Assembly: GCF_000013345.1 (NCBI RefSeq)
Contig: NC_007777.1
Coordinates: 1,612,001 to 1,676,000, forward strand
Length of the DNA stretch: 64,000 nucleotides
Reading direction: 5' to 3'
Origin: Frankia casuarinae
GTDB taxonomy: Bacteria; Actinomycetota; Actinomycetes; Frankiales; Frankiaceae
In this document: positions 8,058 through 17,705 of the stretch, piece after piece
How positions within the stretch are numbered: the first letter of the stretch is position 1
Layout of the letters: each line of letters starts with the position of its first letter
Position numbers and translations under genes: made by a program
The notes under the pieces: model-generated
What the model saw: only the letters and a program-made list of their open reading frames with translations
What the model was told of the DNA's origin: nothing
Database searches by the model: none

Positions 8058-10553
8058 CTACGCGCGGACGAGCAGGCTCACCGGGAAGTCGCGTAGCAGC
8101 CGGAGCACATAGGCGGTGCCGCCGTCGTGCTTGCGGCCGGTGAGCACGTCCGTCCAGCGTCCCTCGGGCAGGGGGATGGTGGTGTCCCGCCAACCGCCGC
8201 CGCGGCGCAGGCCGAGGACAAGCCGGGGCACCACGGTGACGACGGACTCGGACCGGCTGAAGGCGACGACGTTCTCCGCGGCCGAGCCGGAGGCCCACAG
8301 CGGCCGGTAGATCGCGTCCGCCCCGAACCATTCGGGATGGTCGCGGCGGGTCCGTAGCGCCCGGGCGACGACGAGCAGCTTCGCCGCGCCGGAGTCGTCG
8401 AGGGTCGGCGGGCGCCGCGGCGCACCGGTCTCGGCGGTCGACTCCACACCGATCTCGGCGAGCAGCTTGGTGCGGTCACCGTAGTTGACCGCCCGCCGGT
8501 TGTCCGGATCGACGAGGGAGAGATCCCACAGCTCCTGGCCCTGGTACACGTCCGCCACCCCCGGCATGGTCAGCTGGAGCAGCTTCTGGGCCAGCGAGTT
8601 CTGCCGGCCCAGCTCCACCAGCGTGGCGACGTACCGCTCCAGGATGCCGACGAACTCGTCGTCCTCCAGCACTGACTCGATGTAGTTCGTCAGGGCCGCC
8701 TCGTAGCCGGGGTCCTGGTCGGTCCAGCTCGTGTGGGTCTTCGCTTCCCGGACGGCCTTGAGCATGTACTGCGTGGCCCGGTCGGCGGGCAGCGGCCAGG
8801 CGCCGACCAGGGTCTGCAGCAGGAAGTAGACGGTGACCCGGTCGGGCCAGCCCTGCTCGGTGTCGCGGTGGCGTTCCCCGAGCCGCGCGAGCCGGCCGGC
8901 CACCTCGGCCCAGCCGCGGGGGTCCTCAGACAGCACCGCGAGCCGGGCCCGCACATCCTCCGACCGCTTGGTGTCATGCGTGGACAGGGTGGTCATCGTC
9001 AGTGGCCAGTTTCGCTGGACCGACAGGTTCGCCTCGTGGAACTCGGTGACGGCGCTGCGTGGGTGCCCGGTCGTGAACGCCGGGAAGCGGCCGGGGTTGC
9101 CGCCGACCTCGTTCAGTGCCAGCAGCCGGGCATACCGGTAGAAGGCGGTGTCCTCGATGCCCTTGGCCATCACCGGCCCACAGGTCTGCTGGAACCGGAC
9201 GACGAACTCGGCCGGCCCGCCCAGCGCCAGGTCCTCGATGAGATCGACCTCGGTCGCCCGCCCCGGCAGGTGGGACCGGGCCTGCTCGCAGGCGCGGACC
9301 ACGTGCCCGCGGGCCTCCAGGCTCGGCGTGCCGTCTGGGCGGATGTAGGCCCGGTAGACGTCGAAGGCGGCGAGGATCTCGCACATCGCTTCGTGCAGAC
9401 CGGTTCGGGTGAGGTCGGCCCGGGCCTCCCTGGCCTCCCCGAGCGCGAGGCTTGTCAGCCGGTCCACCTCGGGCTGGAGCACGCCCGCGAGGACGTCGAG
9501 CTTGGCGGCCCGCGCCTCGGCCTCGTAGTCGGGGTCCGCACGGGTGATCTCGCCGTAGAGCACCGCGAGGGGATGACCCGCCATCGGGTCGAGAAACAGC
9601 CGGGTCAGCCGGCCGATCCCCTCGTAGCCGGTGGTGCCGTCGCAGGCCCAGGTGTCCGGCAGCGCCTCGTCATCCTCCAGGATCTTCTCGACGACGGTCC
9701 ACACCCCGCCGGTGGCCTCCGACAGCCGGCGCAGGTAATCTTCCGGGTCCGCGAGCCCATCCGGATGGTCGATGCGCAGCCCGTCGAAGGTCCCCGCGCG
9801 GACCTGTTCGATGAGAATCCGGTGCGTGGCGGCGAACACGTCCGGGTCCTCCTGGCGCAGCGCCGCCAGGGTCGTGATATCGAAGAACCGCCGGTAGTTC
9901 AGCTCGGTCGCGGCGACCCGCCACCAGCACAGCCGGTAGAACTGCGCGTCGAGGGTCGCGGCGACGTCGTCGGGGTTGGCGGTGCCCGCGGCGACGGGCA
10001 GCACGTGGTCGTAGTAGACGACGACCCAGTCGCCGTCCTCGTCCTGTTCGACGGAGATCTCCCCGGCCGCCAGGCAGTCGGCGAGCCCGGCGCCCAGGAT
10101 CGGCACCAACACCCGGCCGGGGTTGTCGGGGGAGGCCCAGTCGATGTCGAACCAGCTGGCGTAGGGGGATTCGGGTCCCTCGCGCAGCACCGACCACCAG
10201 GCCGCGTTCGTCGTTTCCGGGGCGATCGCCATGTGGTTGGGGACGACGTCGACGATCAGGCCGAGTCCCGCCTTGCGGCACGCGGCGACGAGCCGGCGCA
10301 GCCCGCCGGCTCCCCCCAGCTCGGGATTGATCTGCCCGTGCTCGACGACGTCGTAGCCGTGGGTCGAGCCGGGCGCGGCCTCCAGCACGGGCGAGAGGTA
10401 CAGGTGGGAGACGCCGAGCGTGGCCAGGTAGGGGACGACGACCGCCGCATCGGTGAGGGAGAAGTCCAGGTTGAGCTGGAGCCGGTAGGTGGCGGTCGGT
10501 ACCACCCGGTCGGCGCCGTACCCCCCGTCGGGGTGCGTCGGGTCAGCTGACAC
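8058..10553 (-). CDS. treY: Maltooligosyl trehalose synthase
   Basis: 831 residues. The enzyme isomerises the reducing-end alpha-1,4 bond of maltodextrins to an alpha,alpha-1,1 bond, giving maltooligosyl-trehalose for TreZ. Visible motifs are the N-terminal ATYRLQL (21-27), VDVVPNH (101-107) and [10 protein letters not shown] with nucleophile D262, in the order and spacing of GH13 TreY enzymes; length is slightly above usual. The start at 10553 overlaps the end of treX by 11 bases, so the two genes are almost certainly cotranscribed and coupled. A slightly later start near VVPTATYRL would still give a complete enzyme. Confidence 0.95.
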   Translation of the reverse strand: MSADPTHPDGGYGADRVVPTATYRLQLNLDFSLTDAAVVVPYLATLGVSHLYLSPVLEAAPGSTHGYDVVEHGQINPELGGAGGLRRLVAACRKAGLGLIVDVVPNHMAIAPETTNAAWWSVLREGPESPYASWFDIDWASPDNPGRVLVPILGAGLADCLAAGEISVEQDEDGDWVVVYYDHVLPVAAGTANPDDVAATLDAQFYRLCWWRVAATELNYRRFFDITTLAALRQEDPDVFAATHRILIEQVRAGTFDGLRIDHPDGLADPEDYLRRLSEATGGVWTVVEKILEDDEALPDTWACDGTTGYEGIGRLTRLFLDPMAGHPLAVLYGEITRADPDYEAEARAAKLDVLAGVLQPEVDRLTSLALGEAREARADLTRTGLHEAMCEILAAFDVYRAYIRPDGTPSLEARGHVVRACEQARSHLPGRATEVDLIEDLALGGPAEFVVRFQQTCGPVMAKGIEDTAFYRYARLLALNEVGGNPGRFPAFTTGHPRSAVTEFHEANLSVQRNWPLTMTTLSTHDTKRSEDVRARLAVLSEDPRGWAEVAGRLARLGERHRDTEQGWPDRVTVYFLLQTLVGAWPLPADRATQYMLKAVREAKTHTSWTDQDPGYEAALTNYIESVLEDDEFVGILERYVATLVELGRQNSLAQKLLQLTMPGVADVYQGQELWDLSLVDPDNRRAVNYGDRTKLLAEIGVESTAETGAPRRPPTLDDSGAAKLLVVARALRTRRDHPEWFGADAIYRPLWASGSAAENVVAFSRSESVVTVVPRLVLGLRRGGGWRDTTIPLPEGRWTDVLTGRKHDGGTAYVLRLLRDFPVSLLVRA

Positions 10554-12822
10554 GGCGCAGCACGACGGTCGAGCGGGCGTCGAGTTCGATGGGATCGCCG
10601 GCCTTCACGGCCCTTCCCATGCTCGCGGGATCGAGGGCCGAGTGGAGCAGCGCGGTGTCGCTGAGCCGGGCGTCGACCTCGGCCGTCGACGCCCGGGTGT
10701 CGACGACGATCTCCCACGAACTGCCGAAACTGGTCGCCGGCGCCTGGAACCCGACCGGTTCATGGTGGGCATTGAAGAACAGCAGGAACGAGTCGTCGAT
10801 GATGGCCTGGCCCAGCGCGTCGGGGTCCGGTATCCCCTCACCGTTGAGGTAGACGCCGAGTGATCGCGCCGTCCCGGACTCCCAGTCGCTGTCGGACATC
10901 TCCGTGCCGTCCGGGCGGAGCCAGGCGATGTCCTTGACGGCGGGGTCGTCCTTGACGGCGGGGTCGTCGCCGGAGCGCCCGCCACTGCCGTCCGCGTCCT
11001 GGCCGCCCGCCTGCCCGCCGGTGACCGCCTCGGCCGCGCCGTGCGTCGTGCCGCCCTGCCCGCGCAGCGACTTGCCCTGGAAGAACCGGCGGCGGCGGAA
11101 GATCGGATGATCATGGCGCAGCCTTGACAGCATGCCGGTGAACTCGATCAGGTCGGCGTTGCGCTCGGCGTCGGACCAGTCCAGCCAGGAGATCGGGTTG
11201 TCCTGGCAGTACGCGTTGTTGTTGCCCTGCTGGGTGCGTCCCATCTCGTCTCCGGCGACCAGCATCGGCACCCCCTGGGACAGCAACAGCGTCGTCAGCA
11301 GGTTACGGGTCTGCGCGGCGCGCAGGGACAGGACGGTCGGGTCGTCGGTGGGCCCTTCGACTCCGCAGTTCCACGACCGGTTGTCGTCGGAGCCATCCCG
11401 ATTGTCCTCGCCGTTGGCTTCGTTGTGTTTTTCGTTGTAGGAGACCAGGTCGTGCAGGGTGAACCCGTCGTGCGCGGTGATGAAGTTGATCGATGCCCAC
11501 GGCCGGCGCCCGCTGTTCTCGTACAGGTCGCTCGATCCGGTCAGCCGGGAGGCGAACTCGGCGATCCCGTGGTCCTGCCCGCGCCAGAAGCCGCGGACGG
11601 TGTCGCGGTATTTACCGTTCCACTCGGTCCACAGCGGGGGGAAGTTCCCCACCTGGTAACCGCCCTCGCCGAGGTCCCACGGTTCCGCGATCAGCTTGAC
11701 CTGGGAGACCACCGGATCCTGCTGGACGAGGTCGAAGAACGATGACAGCCGGTCGACGTCGTAGAACTCCCGGGCCAGGGTCGCCGCGAGATCGAACCGG
11801 AACCCGTCCACGTGCATGTCGGTGACCCAGTAACGCAGCGAGTCCATGATCAGTTGTAGCACGTGCGGGTGTCGTACCCGCAGGCTGTTGCCGGTGCCCG
11901 TGTAGTCCATGTAGTACTGGGGACGGTTGTCCACGAGCCGGTAGTAGGCGCTGTTGTCGATGCCGCGGAAGCACAGCATCGGACCCATGTGGTTGCCCTC
12001 GGCGGTGTGGTTGTAGACGACGTCGAGGATCACCTCGATTCCGGCCTCGTGCAGGTTCTTGACCATTCCCTTGAACTCCTGCACCTGGCGGCCGTGGCCG
12101 CCGGAGGCGGAGTAGCCGCTGTGCGGCGCCAGGAACGCGATGGAGTTGTAGCCCCAGTAGTTGCGCAGCCCGCGGCTGACCAGATGCTCGTCATGGACGA
12201 ACTGGTGCACCGGCAGCAGCTCGATCGCGGTCACGCCGAGCTTGCGATAGTGGTCGATCATCACCGGGTGGGCGACTCCCGCGTAGGTCCCGCGGTACTC
12301 CTCCGGCAGGCCGGGATGGTTCTTGGTCAGCCCCCGGACATGCGCCTCGTAGATCACCGACTCGTTGTAGGGCCGGCGTGGCGGGCGGTCCCCGTTCCAG
12401 TCGAAGAACGGGCTGATTACCACCGACTTCATCATGTGGGGGCCGGAGTCGGCGTCGTTGACGCTGTCGGGGTCGCCGAAGGTGTAGGGGAACACCGCCT
12501 GGTCCCAGGCGACCTCCCCGTCGACCGCCTTCGCGTACGGGTCGAGGAGGAGCTTGGTGGAGTTGCAGCGCAGCCCTCGGGCGGGGTCGTAGGACCCGTG
12601 GACCCGATAGCCGTAGCGCTGGCCCGGTCCCACGGTGGGAAGGTAGGCGTGCCAGACGAAGGCGTCCCGTTCCCGCAGGTCGATCCGCTCCTCGTTGCCC
12701 GCGTCGTCGAACAGGCACAGCTGGACCCGGTCGGCGACCTCGGAGAAGATCGCGAAATTTGTGCCCGATCCGTCGTATGTGGCGCCCAGGGGATAGGGGC
12801 TGCCGGGCCATACCTGTGACAT
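10543..12822 (-). CDS. treX: Glycogen debranching enzyme, TreX/GlgX type
   Basis: 759 residues from ATG 12822 ([18 protein letters not shown]); an in-frame ATG 17 codons upstream is less likely because the family starts near this sequence. A CBM48-like domain (1-~120) precedes a GH13 barrel with [18 protein letters not shown] and [17 protein letters not shown]. The enzyme cleaves alpha-1,6 branches of glycogen and supplies linear chains to TreY, which follows with overlap. Late in the protein there is a Gly/Asp-rich insertion of ~50 residues (around [20 protein letters not shown]), partly made by an 18-base repeat, just before the conserved [12 protein letters not shown]. Confidence 0.93.
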   Translation of the reverse strand: MSQVWPGSPYPLGATYDGSGTNFAIFSEVADRVQLCLFDDAGNEERIDLRERDAFVWHAYLPTVGPGQRYGYRVHGSYDPARGLRCNSTKLLLDPYAKAVDGEVAWDQAVFPYTFGDPDSVNDADSGPHMMKSVVISPFFDWNGDRPPRRPYNESVIYEAHVRGLTKNHPGLPEEYRGTYAGVAHPVMIDHYRKLGVTAIELLPVHQFVHDEHLVSRGLRNYWGYNSIAFLAPHSGYSASGGHGRQVQEFKGMVKNLHEAGIEVILDVVYNHTAEGNHMGPMLCFRGIDNSAYYRLVDNRPQYYMDYTGTGNSLRVRHPHVLQLIMDSLRYWVTDMHVDGFRFDLAATLAREFYDVDRLSSFFDLVQQDPVVSQVKLIAEPWDLGEGGYQVGNFPPLWTEWNGKYRDTVRGFWRGQDHGIAEFASRLTGSSDLYENSGRRPWASINFITAHDGFTLHDLVSYNEKHNEANGEDNRDGSDDNRSWNCGVEGPTDDPTVLSLRAAQTRNLLTTLLLSQGVPMLVAGDEMGRTQQGNNNAYCQDNPISWLDWSDAERNADLIEFTGMLSRLRHDHPIFRRRRFFQGKSLRGQGGTTHGAAEAVTGGQAGGQDADGSGGRSGDDPAVKDDPAVKDIAWLRPDGTEMSDSDWESGTARSLGVYLNGEGIPDPDALGQAIIDDSFLLFFNAHHEPVGFQAPATSFGSSWEIVVDTRASTAEVDARLSDTALLHSALDPASMGRAVKAGDPIELDARSTVVLRRVS
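10931..10966 (-). repeat. 18-base tandem repeat, two copies, in treX
   Basis: Two exact units of TCCTTGACGGCGGGGTCG encode the repeated DDPAVK in the C-terminal insertion of the debranching enzyme. Confidence 0.9.
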
Positions 12823-12947
12823 ACGACCGAAGCCTACGGGCCGAACGGTATTCGCGGGCCGGGGTCGCTTCATCCCGGGTTCGCGGGGCCTGCGATCCTT
12901 GAAGATTCTTTGATCGCCTGCTGAACGCCGCAGTCTATCATGGAGTC

Positions 12948-13382
12948 ATGTCCGACGGGACGATCTGGATCGTCATCGCCGGCGCCCTGGTCGTCGGCGA
13001 ACTACTGACGCTGGACCTGACGCTGGCGATGTTCGCGCTGGCCGCGCTCATCGGGGCCGGTGTCGCGCTGCTCGGCGTCGATCTGGTCTGGCAGATCGTC
13101 GCCTTCGTGGTCGCGGCGGGTGGATTTGGGCTGGGACTGCGTCCGGTGGCGAAGCGTCAGCTGCAACGTACGCCGCCCCTGCTCACGGGTGCCGACGCGC
13201 TCGTCGGAGAGCGCGCGATGGTGGTGGAGCGGGTCGACGGCGGCGGGGGTCGCGTGAAGATCAAAGGAGAGATCTGGTCGGCTCGGTCCTACCCCACCAC
13301 CACCGTGCTCGAGGCCGGCAGCGAGGCGCGGGTGCTGCGCATCGATGGTGCCACCGCCATCGTCCACAGTTTCGAGCTCTGA
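12948..13382 (+). CDS. NfeD-family membrane protein
   Basis: 144 residues with three closely spaced membrane helices (about 6-20, 25-43, 47-64) and a C-terminal soluble part (~75-144) with the OB-fold pattern of NfeD proteins (ALVGERAMVVERV, GRVKIKGEIWSARS). NfeD proteins pair with SPFH/stomatin partners in membrane microdomains, and an SPFH gene follows 127 bases downstream in the same direction. It belongs to the short NfeD class without a protease domain. Function is inferred from family and neighbourhood. Confidence 0.88.
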   Translation: MSDGTIWIVIAGALVVGELLTLDLTLAMFALAALIGAGVALLGVDLVWQIVAFVVAAGGFGLGLRPVAKRQLQRTPPLLTGADALVGERAMVVERVDGGGGRVKIKGEIWSARSYPTTTVLEAGSEARVLRIDGATAIVHSFEL

Positions 13383-13509
13383 CGACCGGGGCCCCGGCGC
13401 CCCCGGCGATGCCAGTGGATGTGACAGCGCCGACATCGGGCCGGCCGGCCTTCAACCGGCCGGCATCGGGACGGCCGACATCGAGGGGGCTGACAGTGAG
13501 GGGTACGCC

Positions 13510-14454
13510 ATGGCAGGAGTGATCGCCGCCGCGGTGATCGCGGTGGTCCTACTGATTTTTCTGGTCCGGGCGGTGCGCATCGTGCCGCAGGCGCGCGCGA
13601 TGGTCATCGAACGGCTGGGCCGGTATCACCGCACGCTGACGCCGGGCCTCGCGATCCTGGTCCCGGTTGTCGACCGGGTCCGTGACCGCATCGACCTTCG
13701 GGAGCAGGTGGTCAGCTTCCCGCCGCAGCCGGTGATCACCGAGGACAACCTGGTGGTCGGGATCGACACGGTGATCTACTTCCAGGTCACCGACCCGCGG
13801 GCGGCGACCTACGAGATCGCGAACGTGATCCGGGCGATCGAGCAGCTGACCGTCACCACTCTGCGCAACGTGATCGGTGGGATGAACCTGGAGGCGACCC
13901 TCACCTCGCGGGACCAGATCAACGGGCAGCTGCGCGGCGTGCTCGACGAGGCCACCGGAAGGTGGGGAATCCGGGTCAACCGGGTGGAGCTCAAGGCCAT
14001 CGATCCGCCGAAGTCCATCCAGGACTCGATGGAGAAGCAGATGCGGGCCGAGCGGGACCGCCGGGCCGCGATCCTGACCGCGGAAGGCGTCAAGCAAAGC
14101 GAGATCCTGCGGGCCGAGGGGGAGAAGCAGGCCGCGATCCTGCGGGCCGAGGGGGAGCGGGAGGCGCAGATCCTCACCGCTCAGGGCGAGGCCCAGGCGA
14201 TCGACACCGTCTTCCGGGCGATCCACGAGGGTGACGCGGACCAGAAACTGCTGGCCTACCAGTACCTGCAGACGCTGCCGCGGATCGCCCAGGGGCAGGC
14301 GAGCAAGTTGTGGATCGTGCCCAGCGAGCTGACCACCGCCCTCGGCGGCCTCGGTGGCCTGTTCGGCGGTGCGGACCAGGCGGACAAGACCGTCGGGACC
14401 CGTCCCGCGCCCTCCGAGGGCCCGTCCGCGGGACCTCCGTCAACCGGTTCGTAA
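13510..14454 (+). CDS. SPFH/stomatin-like membrane protein
   Basis: 314 residues from ATG 13510, preceded by a good GAGGGG ribosome-binding site. An N-terminal membrane anchor (3-20) is followed by the SPFH domain (RIVPQARAMVIERLGRYHRT, VDRVRDRIDLREQ) and a coiled coil (~175-245) of near-repeats such as SEILRAEGEKQAAILRAEGE. The C-terminus is Gly/Pro/Ser-rich. Members form large membrane rings or scaffolds and act with NfeD proteins, here encoded just upstream. It could also be called QmcA-like. The molecular task in actinobacteria is not settled. Confidence 0.9.
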   Translation: MAGVIAAAVIAVVLLIFLVRAVRIVPQARAMVIERLGRYHRTLTPGLAILVPVVDRVRDRIDLREQVVSFPPQPVITEDNLVVGIDTVIYFQVTDPRAATYEIANVIRAIEQLTVTTLRNVIGGMNLEATLTSRDQINGQLRGVLDEATGRWGIRVNRVELKAIDPPKSIQDSMEKQMRAERDRRAAILTAEGVKQSEILRAEGEKQAAILRAEGEREAQILTAQGEAQAIDTVFRAIHEGDADQKLLAYQYLQTLPRIAQGQASKLWIVPSELTTALGGLGGLFGGADQADKTVGTRPAPSEGPSAGPPSTGS

Positions 14455-14473
14455 CTCCCGGGTCTCCCGGCCC

Positions 14474-14505
14474 GGCGGTCCGGCGGCTCGGCGGTCCGGC
14501 GGCTC
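14474..14505. repeat. 16-base tandem repeat, two copies, intergenic
   Basis: Two exact units of GGCGGTCCGGCGGCTC lie 20 bases after the SPFH gene. The period is not a multiple of three, as expected for non-coding DNA. Confidence 0.9.
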
Positions 14506-14743
14506 GTCGGCCGTCGTCGCCTGATCTTTTCGGGTGACCCGCCTCCTCGGATGACCTGCCCGATCGGCCCATCCCGAGCCCGTCACCAATGGTTGGTGCG
14601 GACAAGACTTCCGGCCATTTAGTGATACTTCAGGAGGAGGTAGGGCTAGTCCGCTGAGCCGGACCATGGGACGATTCACTCAGCCGAACGGGGGCGGGTC
14701 GACGGGCGCAGGGGAAGGCGTTCCTCGTCGACGGAGGTCCCGC

Positions 14744-15286
14744 GTGGTCGCAATGTCCCCGACAGCTCGTGAGCTGTCATCCGGCTCGTCGTCCTTCGCC
14801 GTGCCGGGCAAGCTGGCGGTTCTCGCCTGTCCGCCGGCGCTGTGCCCGCACCTGGAGTTCACCGTGTCCGGCGTTCTGTCGTCGCCAGTGTCGTTGACCT
14901 GGACGGCGCAGCCCGGCATGCCCGGATTTCTCTTCGCCGGGCTGGAGTGGCGGGCGTCGCCTGCTACCGCGGGGCGGGTGGCTAGCGCGCTGCGCCGGCT
15001 CGGGCATGTCACGTTCGAGACCGTCGAGGGACCCTCACCAGGGTGTGACGCCGAGCGGTACTCATACACCCCCGAGCTAGGGCTGCACCGCGCCGCGATC
15101 GCCGCGAACGGGGACGTCGTCGTGGGGGAGGCGGCGCTGCGGGCTCTGCTGGAACGGGGGGAAGCCCGGGAGACGCTCTCCCGGGGCCTGCACCGGCTGC
15201 TCGGAACCGCCTGGGACGACGTGCTCGAACCGCTGCGCCGGGGCGCCCACGGCGCCCCGGTCACCTGGCTGCGCCGGACCGGGTAG
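14744..15286 (+). CDS. DUF3145 family protein
   Basis: 180 residues. GTG 14744 is chosen because GGAGG lies six bases upstream; ATG 14753 is the alternative. The segments PPALCPHLEFTVSGVL, LTWTAQPGMPG and RYSYTPELGLHRA match my memory of DUF3145, a family conserved in actinobacteria with no assigned function. No membrane segment or signal peptide is seen. The last codons form the left arm of a perfect 23-base inverted repeat whose loop contains the stop codon. Confidence 0.8.
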   Translation: MVAMSPTARELSSGSSSFAVPGKLAVLACPPALCPHLEFTVSGVLSSPVSLTWTAQPGMPGFLFAGLEWRASPATAGRVASALRRLGHVTFETVEGPSPGCDAERYSYTPELGLHRAAIAANGDVVVGEAALRALLERGEARETLSRGLHRLLGTAWDDVLEPLRRGAHGAPVTWLRRTG

Positions 15287-15319
15287 CCGGGTGGGGGCAG
15301 CCAGGTGACCGGGGCGCCG
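15250..15319 (+). terminator. Perfect 23-base-pair hairpin spanning the DUF3145 stop codon
   Basis: Bases 15250-15272 (starting CGGCGCCCCGG) and 15297-15319 are exact reverse complements, with a 24-base loop that includes the stop at 15284-15286. No T tract follows, which is common for actinomycete terminators. It could also protect the mRNA 3' end. Confidence 0.6.
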
Positions 15320-15577
15320 GCCGTGCCGTCCGGCTGCCGCGGGAGAGCTGCCGGACGTCGGCCGGGCGGGCTGGCGGGGTGGACGAGGCTCCTGGGCTGC
15401 GGAAGATCAGTGCGGCAACGTCGTCGGTCAAGGCCAGGGGATTCTCCGGGGCGTCTGAGGGCCGAGGGTGTGGTGAAGCCCACATCGGGGTAGCGCGGGT
15501 CTGACGGGCACATACCCCGGCGGTCGTGCGTTGTGGGTTGCGCACGACTACGCACAACTTCTCTGGGAGTTACTTCA

Positions 15578-15871
15578 GTGGCCACCGATTACGACACCCC
15601 TCGTACAGCTGACATCGAGGACGCCTCGGAGCAGAGCCTCGAGGCCCTCAAGGCTCGGCGGGCGGACGCGGCGGCTGATCTCGGTGACGACGTTGATCCG
15701 TTCGAAACCGAGCTCGGCCTGCCCGGCGCCGACCTGTCGGGCGAGGAGCTGAACGTCCGCGTGCTGCCGCGCCAGGCCGACGAGTTCACCTGCACGCAGT
15801 GCTACCTGGTGCATCACCGCAGCCAGCTCGTGGACGAGCGACGGATGATCTGCCGGGACTGCGCGGCCTGA
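15578..15871 (+). CDS. DUF4193 family small zinc-ribbon-like protein
   Basis: 97 residues from GTG 15578, giving the family-typical start (M/V)ATDYDTPR; a GGGAG site lies about eight bases upstream. The protein is acidic, with LPGADLSGEELNVRVLPRQ and two Cys pairs (CTQC and CRDC) that probably bind one zinc; the intervening LVHHRSQL is diagnostic. DUF4193 is highly conserved in actinobacteria and unassigned. It is monocistronic, with about 290 non-coding bases upstream that probably hold its promoter. Confidence 0.9.
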   Translation: MATDYDTPRTADIEDASEQSLEALKARRADAAADLGDDVDPFETELGLPGADLSGEELNVRVLPRQADEFTCTQCYLVHHRSQLVDERRMICRDCAA

Positions 15872-15982
15872 CCGACCGCATGGTCCGATCGGCTCTTGGT
15901 CAGTCTCCACCGCCGAGGACAGCTCCACGATCAGTTCGGGCTCGACCGCTACCGGCGGTTCGGGCTCGTCTGGTCCGGCTTC

Positions 15983-16570
15983 TCACCCGACCAGAACGCC
16001 GGCGTCCCGCAGGCGTGCCACGGCTCGCTCGTCGTCGCCCGGGCGCAGGTTGACGAACCTGGTGAGGTCGAGTGGCAGCAGCACCTTCAGGCCCCGCAGC
16101 CGGGCGTCCAGCGCGCTCTCCTGGACGCAGTAGTCGCCGGCCAGCCCGACGACCACCACCCTCGACACGCCCAGCTGTGCCAGCCGTTCACCGAGCACCG
16201 TGGCGGCCCGCCGCCCCGATGCCGGGTCACGCACCGAGAAGGCCGAGTAGCCGTCGCTGCCGTCGACCCCCTTGCGGATCACCTCACCCTTGACGATCAG
16301 GTCGGGATGGAACTGGGCGCCGGGGGTGTCCCCGACGCAGTGCGGCGGCCAGATCCCGCCGCCGGTGACGAAGTGCGGGGTCTCGTGCGGGTGCCAGTCC
16401 TGGCTGTAGAAGACCGGGGAGCCGGCGGCCACCGCCGCGGCGATCTCCGCATTGATCCCGGCGATGATCTGCTCACCGCCGGCCACGTAGAGGCTGCCGG
16501 CCGGATCGGTGAAGTCGTTCTGCACGTCCACGATCAGCAGGGCGGTCCCCGGCCCGTAACGCTGACTCAT
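15983..16570 (-). CDS. pncA: Nicotinamidase
   Basis: 195 residues from ATG 16570; a GGGGACAC-like site lies just upstream. The isochorismatase-like fold shows the catalytic triad D15 (IVDVQNDF), K100 (VIRKG) and C148 (GDYCVQ), and the metal ligands D58, H60, H66 (SQDWHPHETPHF) and H77 (WPPHC), all as in mycobacterial PncA. It hydrolyses nicotinamide to nicotinate and ammonia for NAD salvage in the cytoplasm. The upstream region is occupied by six degenerate 18-base repeats, so its promoter must lie in or beyond them. Confidence 0.93.
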   Translation of the reverse strand: MSQRYGPGTALLIVDVQNDFTDPAGSLYVAGGEQIIAGINAEIAAAVAAGSPVFYSQDWHPHETPHFVTGGGIWPPHCVGDTPGAQFHPDLIVKGEVIRKGVDGSDGYSAFSVRDPASGRRAATVLGERLAQLGVSRVVVVGLAGDYCVQESALDARLRGLKVLLPLDLTRFVNLRPGDDERAVARLRDAGVLVG

Positions 16571-16611
16571 CGTCGTGTCCCCTCCGCCGCGCTCCGCCCT
16601 CGCGTCGCGGT

Positions 16612-16719
16612 GTACCCACCTCTCCCGGTGTACCAATCTGTCCCGATGTACCCGTTCATCTCGATGCACCCGTTTGTTCCGATACGCCCGCCTGTCCCGG
16701 CGTACCCGTCCGTTCGGTA
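16612..16719. repeat. 18-base degenerate tandem repeat, six copies, upstream of pncA
   Basis: Six units resembling GTACCCGTCTGTCCCGAT lie head to tail 41-149 bases upstream of the pncA start. In the minus frame they would read VHRDR-like repeats continuous with pncA, but the ATG at 16570 with its own ribosome-binding site makes them more likely an untranslated leader. Confidence 0.85.
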
Positions 16720-16796
16720 CGACCACACTGTCACATTTTCGACACGCCCGCGTCGATATCCCTGATCATGATGGTGTGTCGGCTTAGGTTCGCAGG

Positions 16797-17606
16797 ATGC
16801 GTAGTCGAGACTACGGGCCGGACGTCCTGGCTCCCGCCGCCCGCCCGCGCCCGGTGCGCCCGCCGGAGGTCGAGCTCGAGCGTGACCTCGTGGTCGAGGA
16901 CGTGGCCACCGGTTTCTGCGGGGCTGTGGTAGGCAGCGAGAACGGTGGGGTGACGCTGGAGGACCGCCACGGCATCCGGAGGGTCTTCCCCCTGGAACCC
17001 GGCGCCTTTCTGATCGAGGGCGCGCGGGTGACCCTCGTGCGCCCCCGCCGCGGGACCCCGGCCCCCGCGGCGCGCACCGCGTCCGGGTCCGTGGCGGTGC
17101 CCCGCCACCGGGCCAGGGTCGCGCGGGCGAGCCGTATCTACGTGGAGGGTCTGCACGACGCCGCCTTGGTCGAGCGGGTCTGGGGTGACGACCTGCGCAT
17201 CGAGGGGGTGGTGGTGGAGAGCTTGGACGGGGTCGACGACCTGCCGTCGGTGGTCGCGGGGTTCCGCCCGGGGCCCGGCCGCCGGCTCGGCGTGTTGGTG
17301 GACCATCTCGTCCCGGGGTCGAAGGAGAGCCGGATTGCCGCCTCCGTCGCCGGTGACCACGTCCTGGTGACCGGTCATCCCTACATCGACATCTGGCAGG
17401 CGGTGAAGCCGGCGTCGGTCGGCATTCCCCGCTGGCCCGAGATTCCCCGCGGCCAGCCCTGGAAGGAAGGGGTCTGTCAGGCCCTCGGTGTGGAGGACCC
17501 GGCGCAGATGTGGCGCCGGATCCTGGCCTCGGTGGACAGCTACACCGACCTTGAGGTGGGCCTGCTCGGCGCGGTGGAACGACTGATCGACTTCGTCACC
17601 GGCTGA
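16797..17606 (+). CDS. DUF3097 family protein
   Basis: 269 residues. Recognised as the actinobacterial DUF3097 family by ARASRIYVEGLHDAALVERV, LGVLVDHLVPGSKESR and YIDIWQAVKP. The pattern of a short beta-rich N-terminus followed by YVEGxxDA and a late DHLVPGSKE looks like a TOPRIM fold, a nucleotidyl-transfer or nuclease fold; that is my inference. It is soluble, with no partner gene. A weak terminator-like hairpin follows. Confidence 0.82.
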   Translation: MRSRDYGPDVLAPAARPRPVRPPEVELERDLVVEDVATGFCGAVVGSENGGVTLEDRHGIRRVFPLEPGAFLIEGARVTLVRPRRGTPAPAARTASGSVAVPRHRARVARASRIYVEGLHDAALVERVWGDDLRIEGVVVESLDGVDDLPSVVAGFRPGPGRRLGVLVDHLVPGSKESRIAASVAGDHVLVTGHPYIDIWQAVKPASVGIPRWPEIPRGQPWKEGVCQALGVEDPAQMWRRILASVDSYTDLEVGLLGAVERLIDFVTG

Positions 17607-17626
17607 CGGCCGGGCCCGGGCGGCCC

Positions 17627-17659
17627 CCGTACGCGCGCCGCGCAGCCGACCGCGTACGG
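17627..17659 (+). terminator. Hairpin after the DUF3097 gene
   Basis: CCGTACGCG (17627-17635) pairs with CGCGTACGG (17651-17659) across a 15-base loop, about 20 bases after the stop. There is no T tract. Confidence 0.4.
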
Positions 17660-17705
17660 TCACTTCCGGTGGGGACGGGCCCCCTCCGTAGGCGGGAGAC
17701 ACCGA

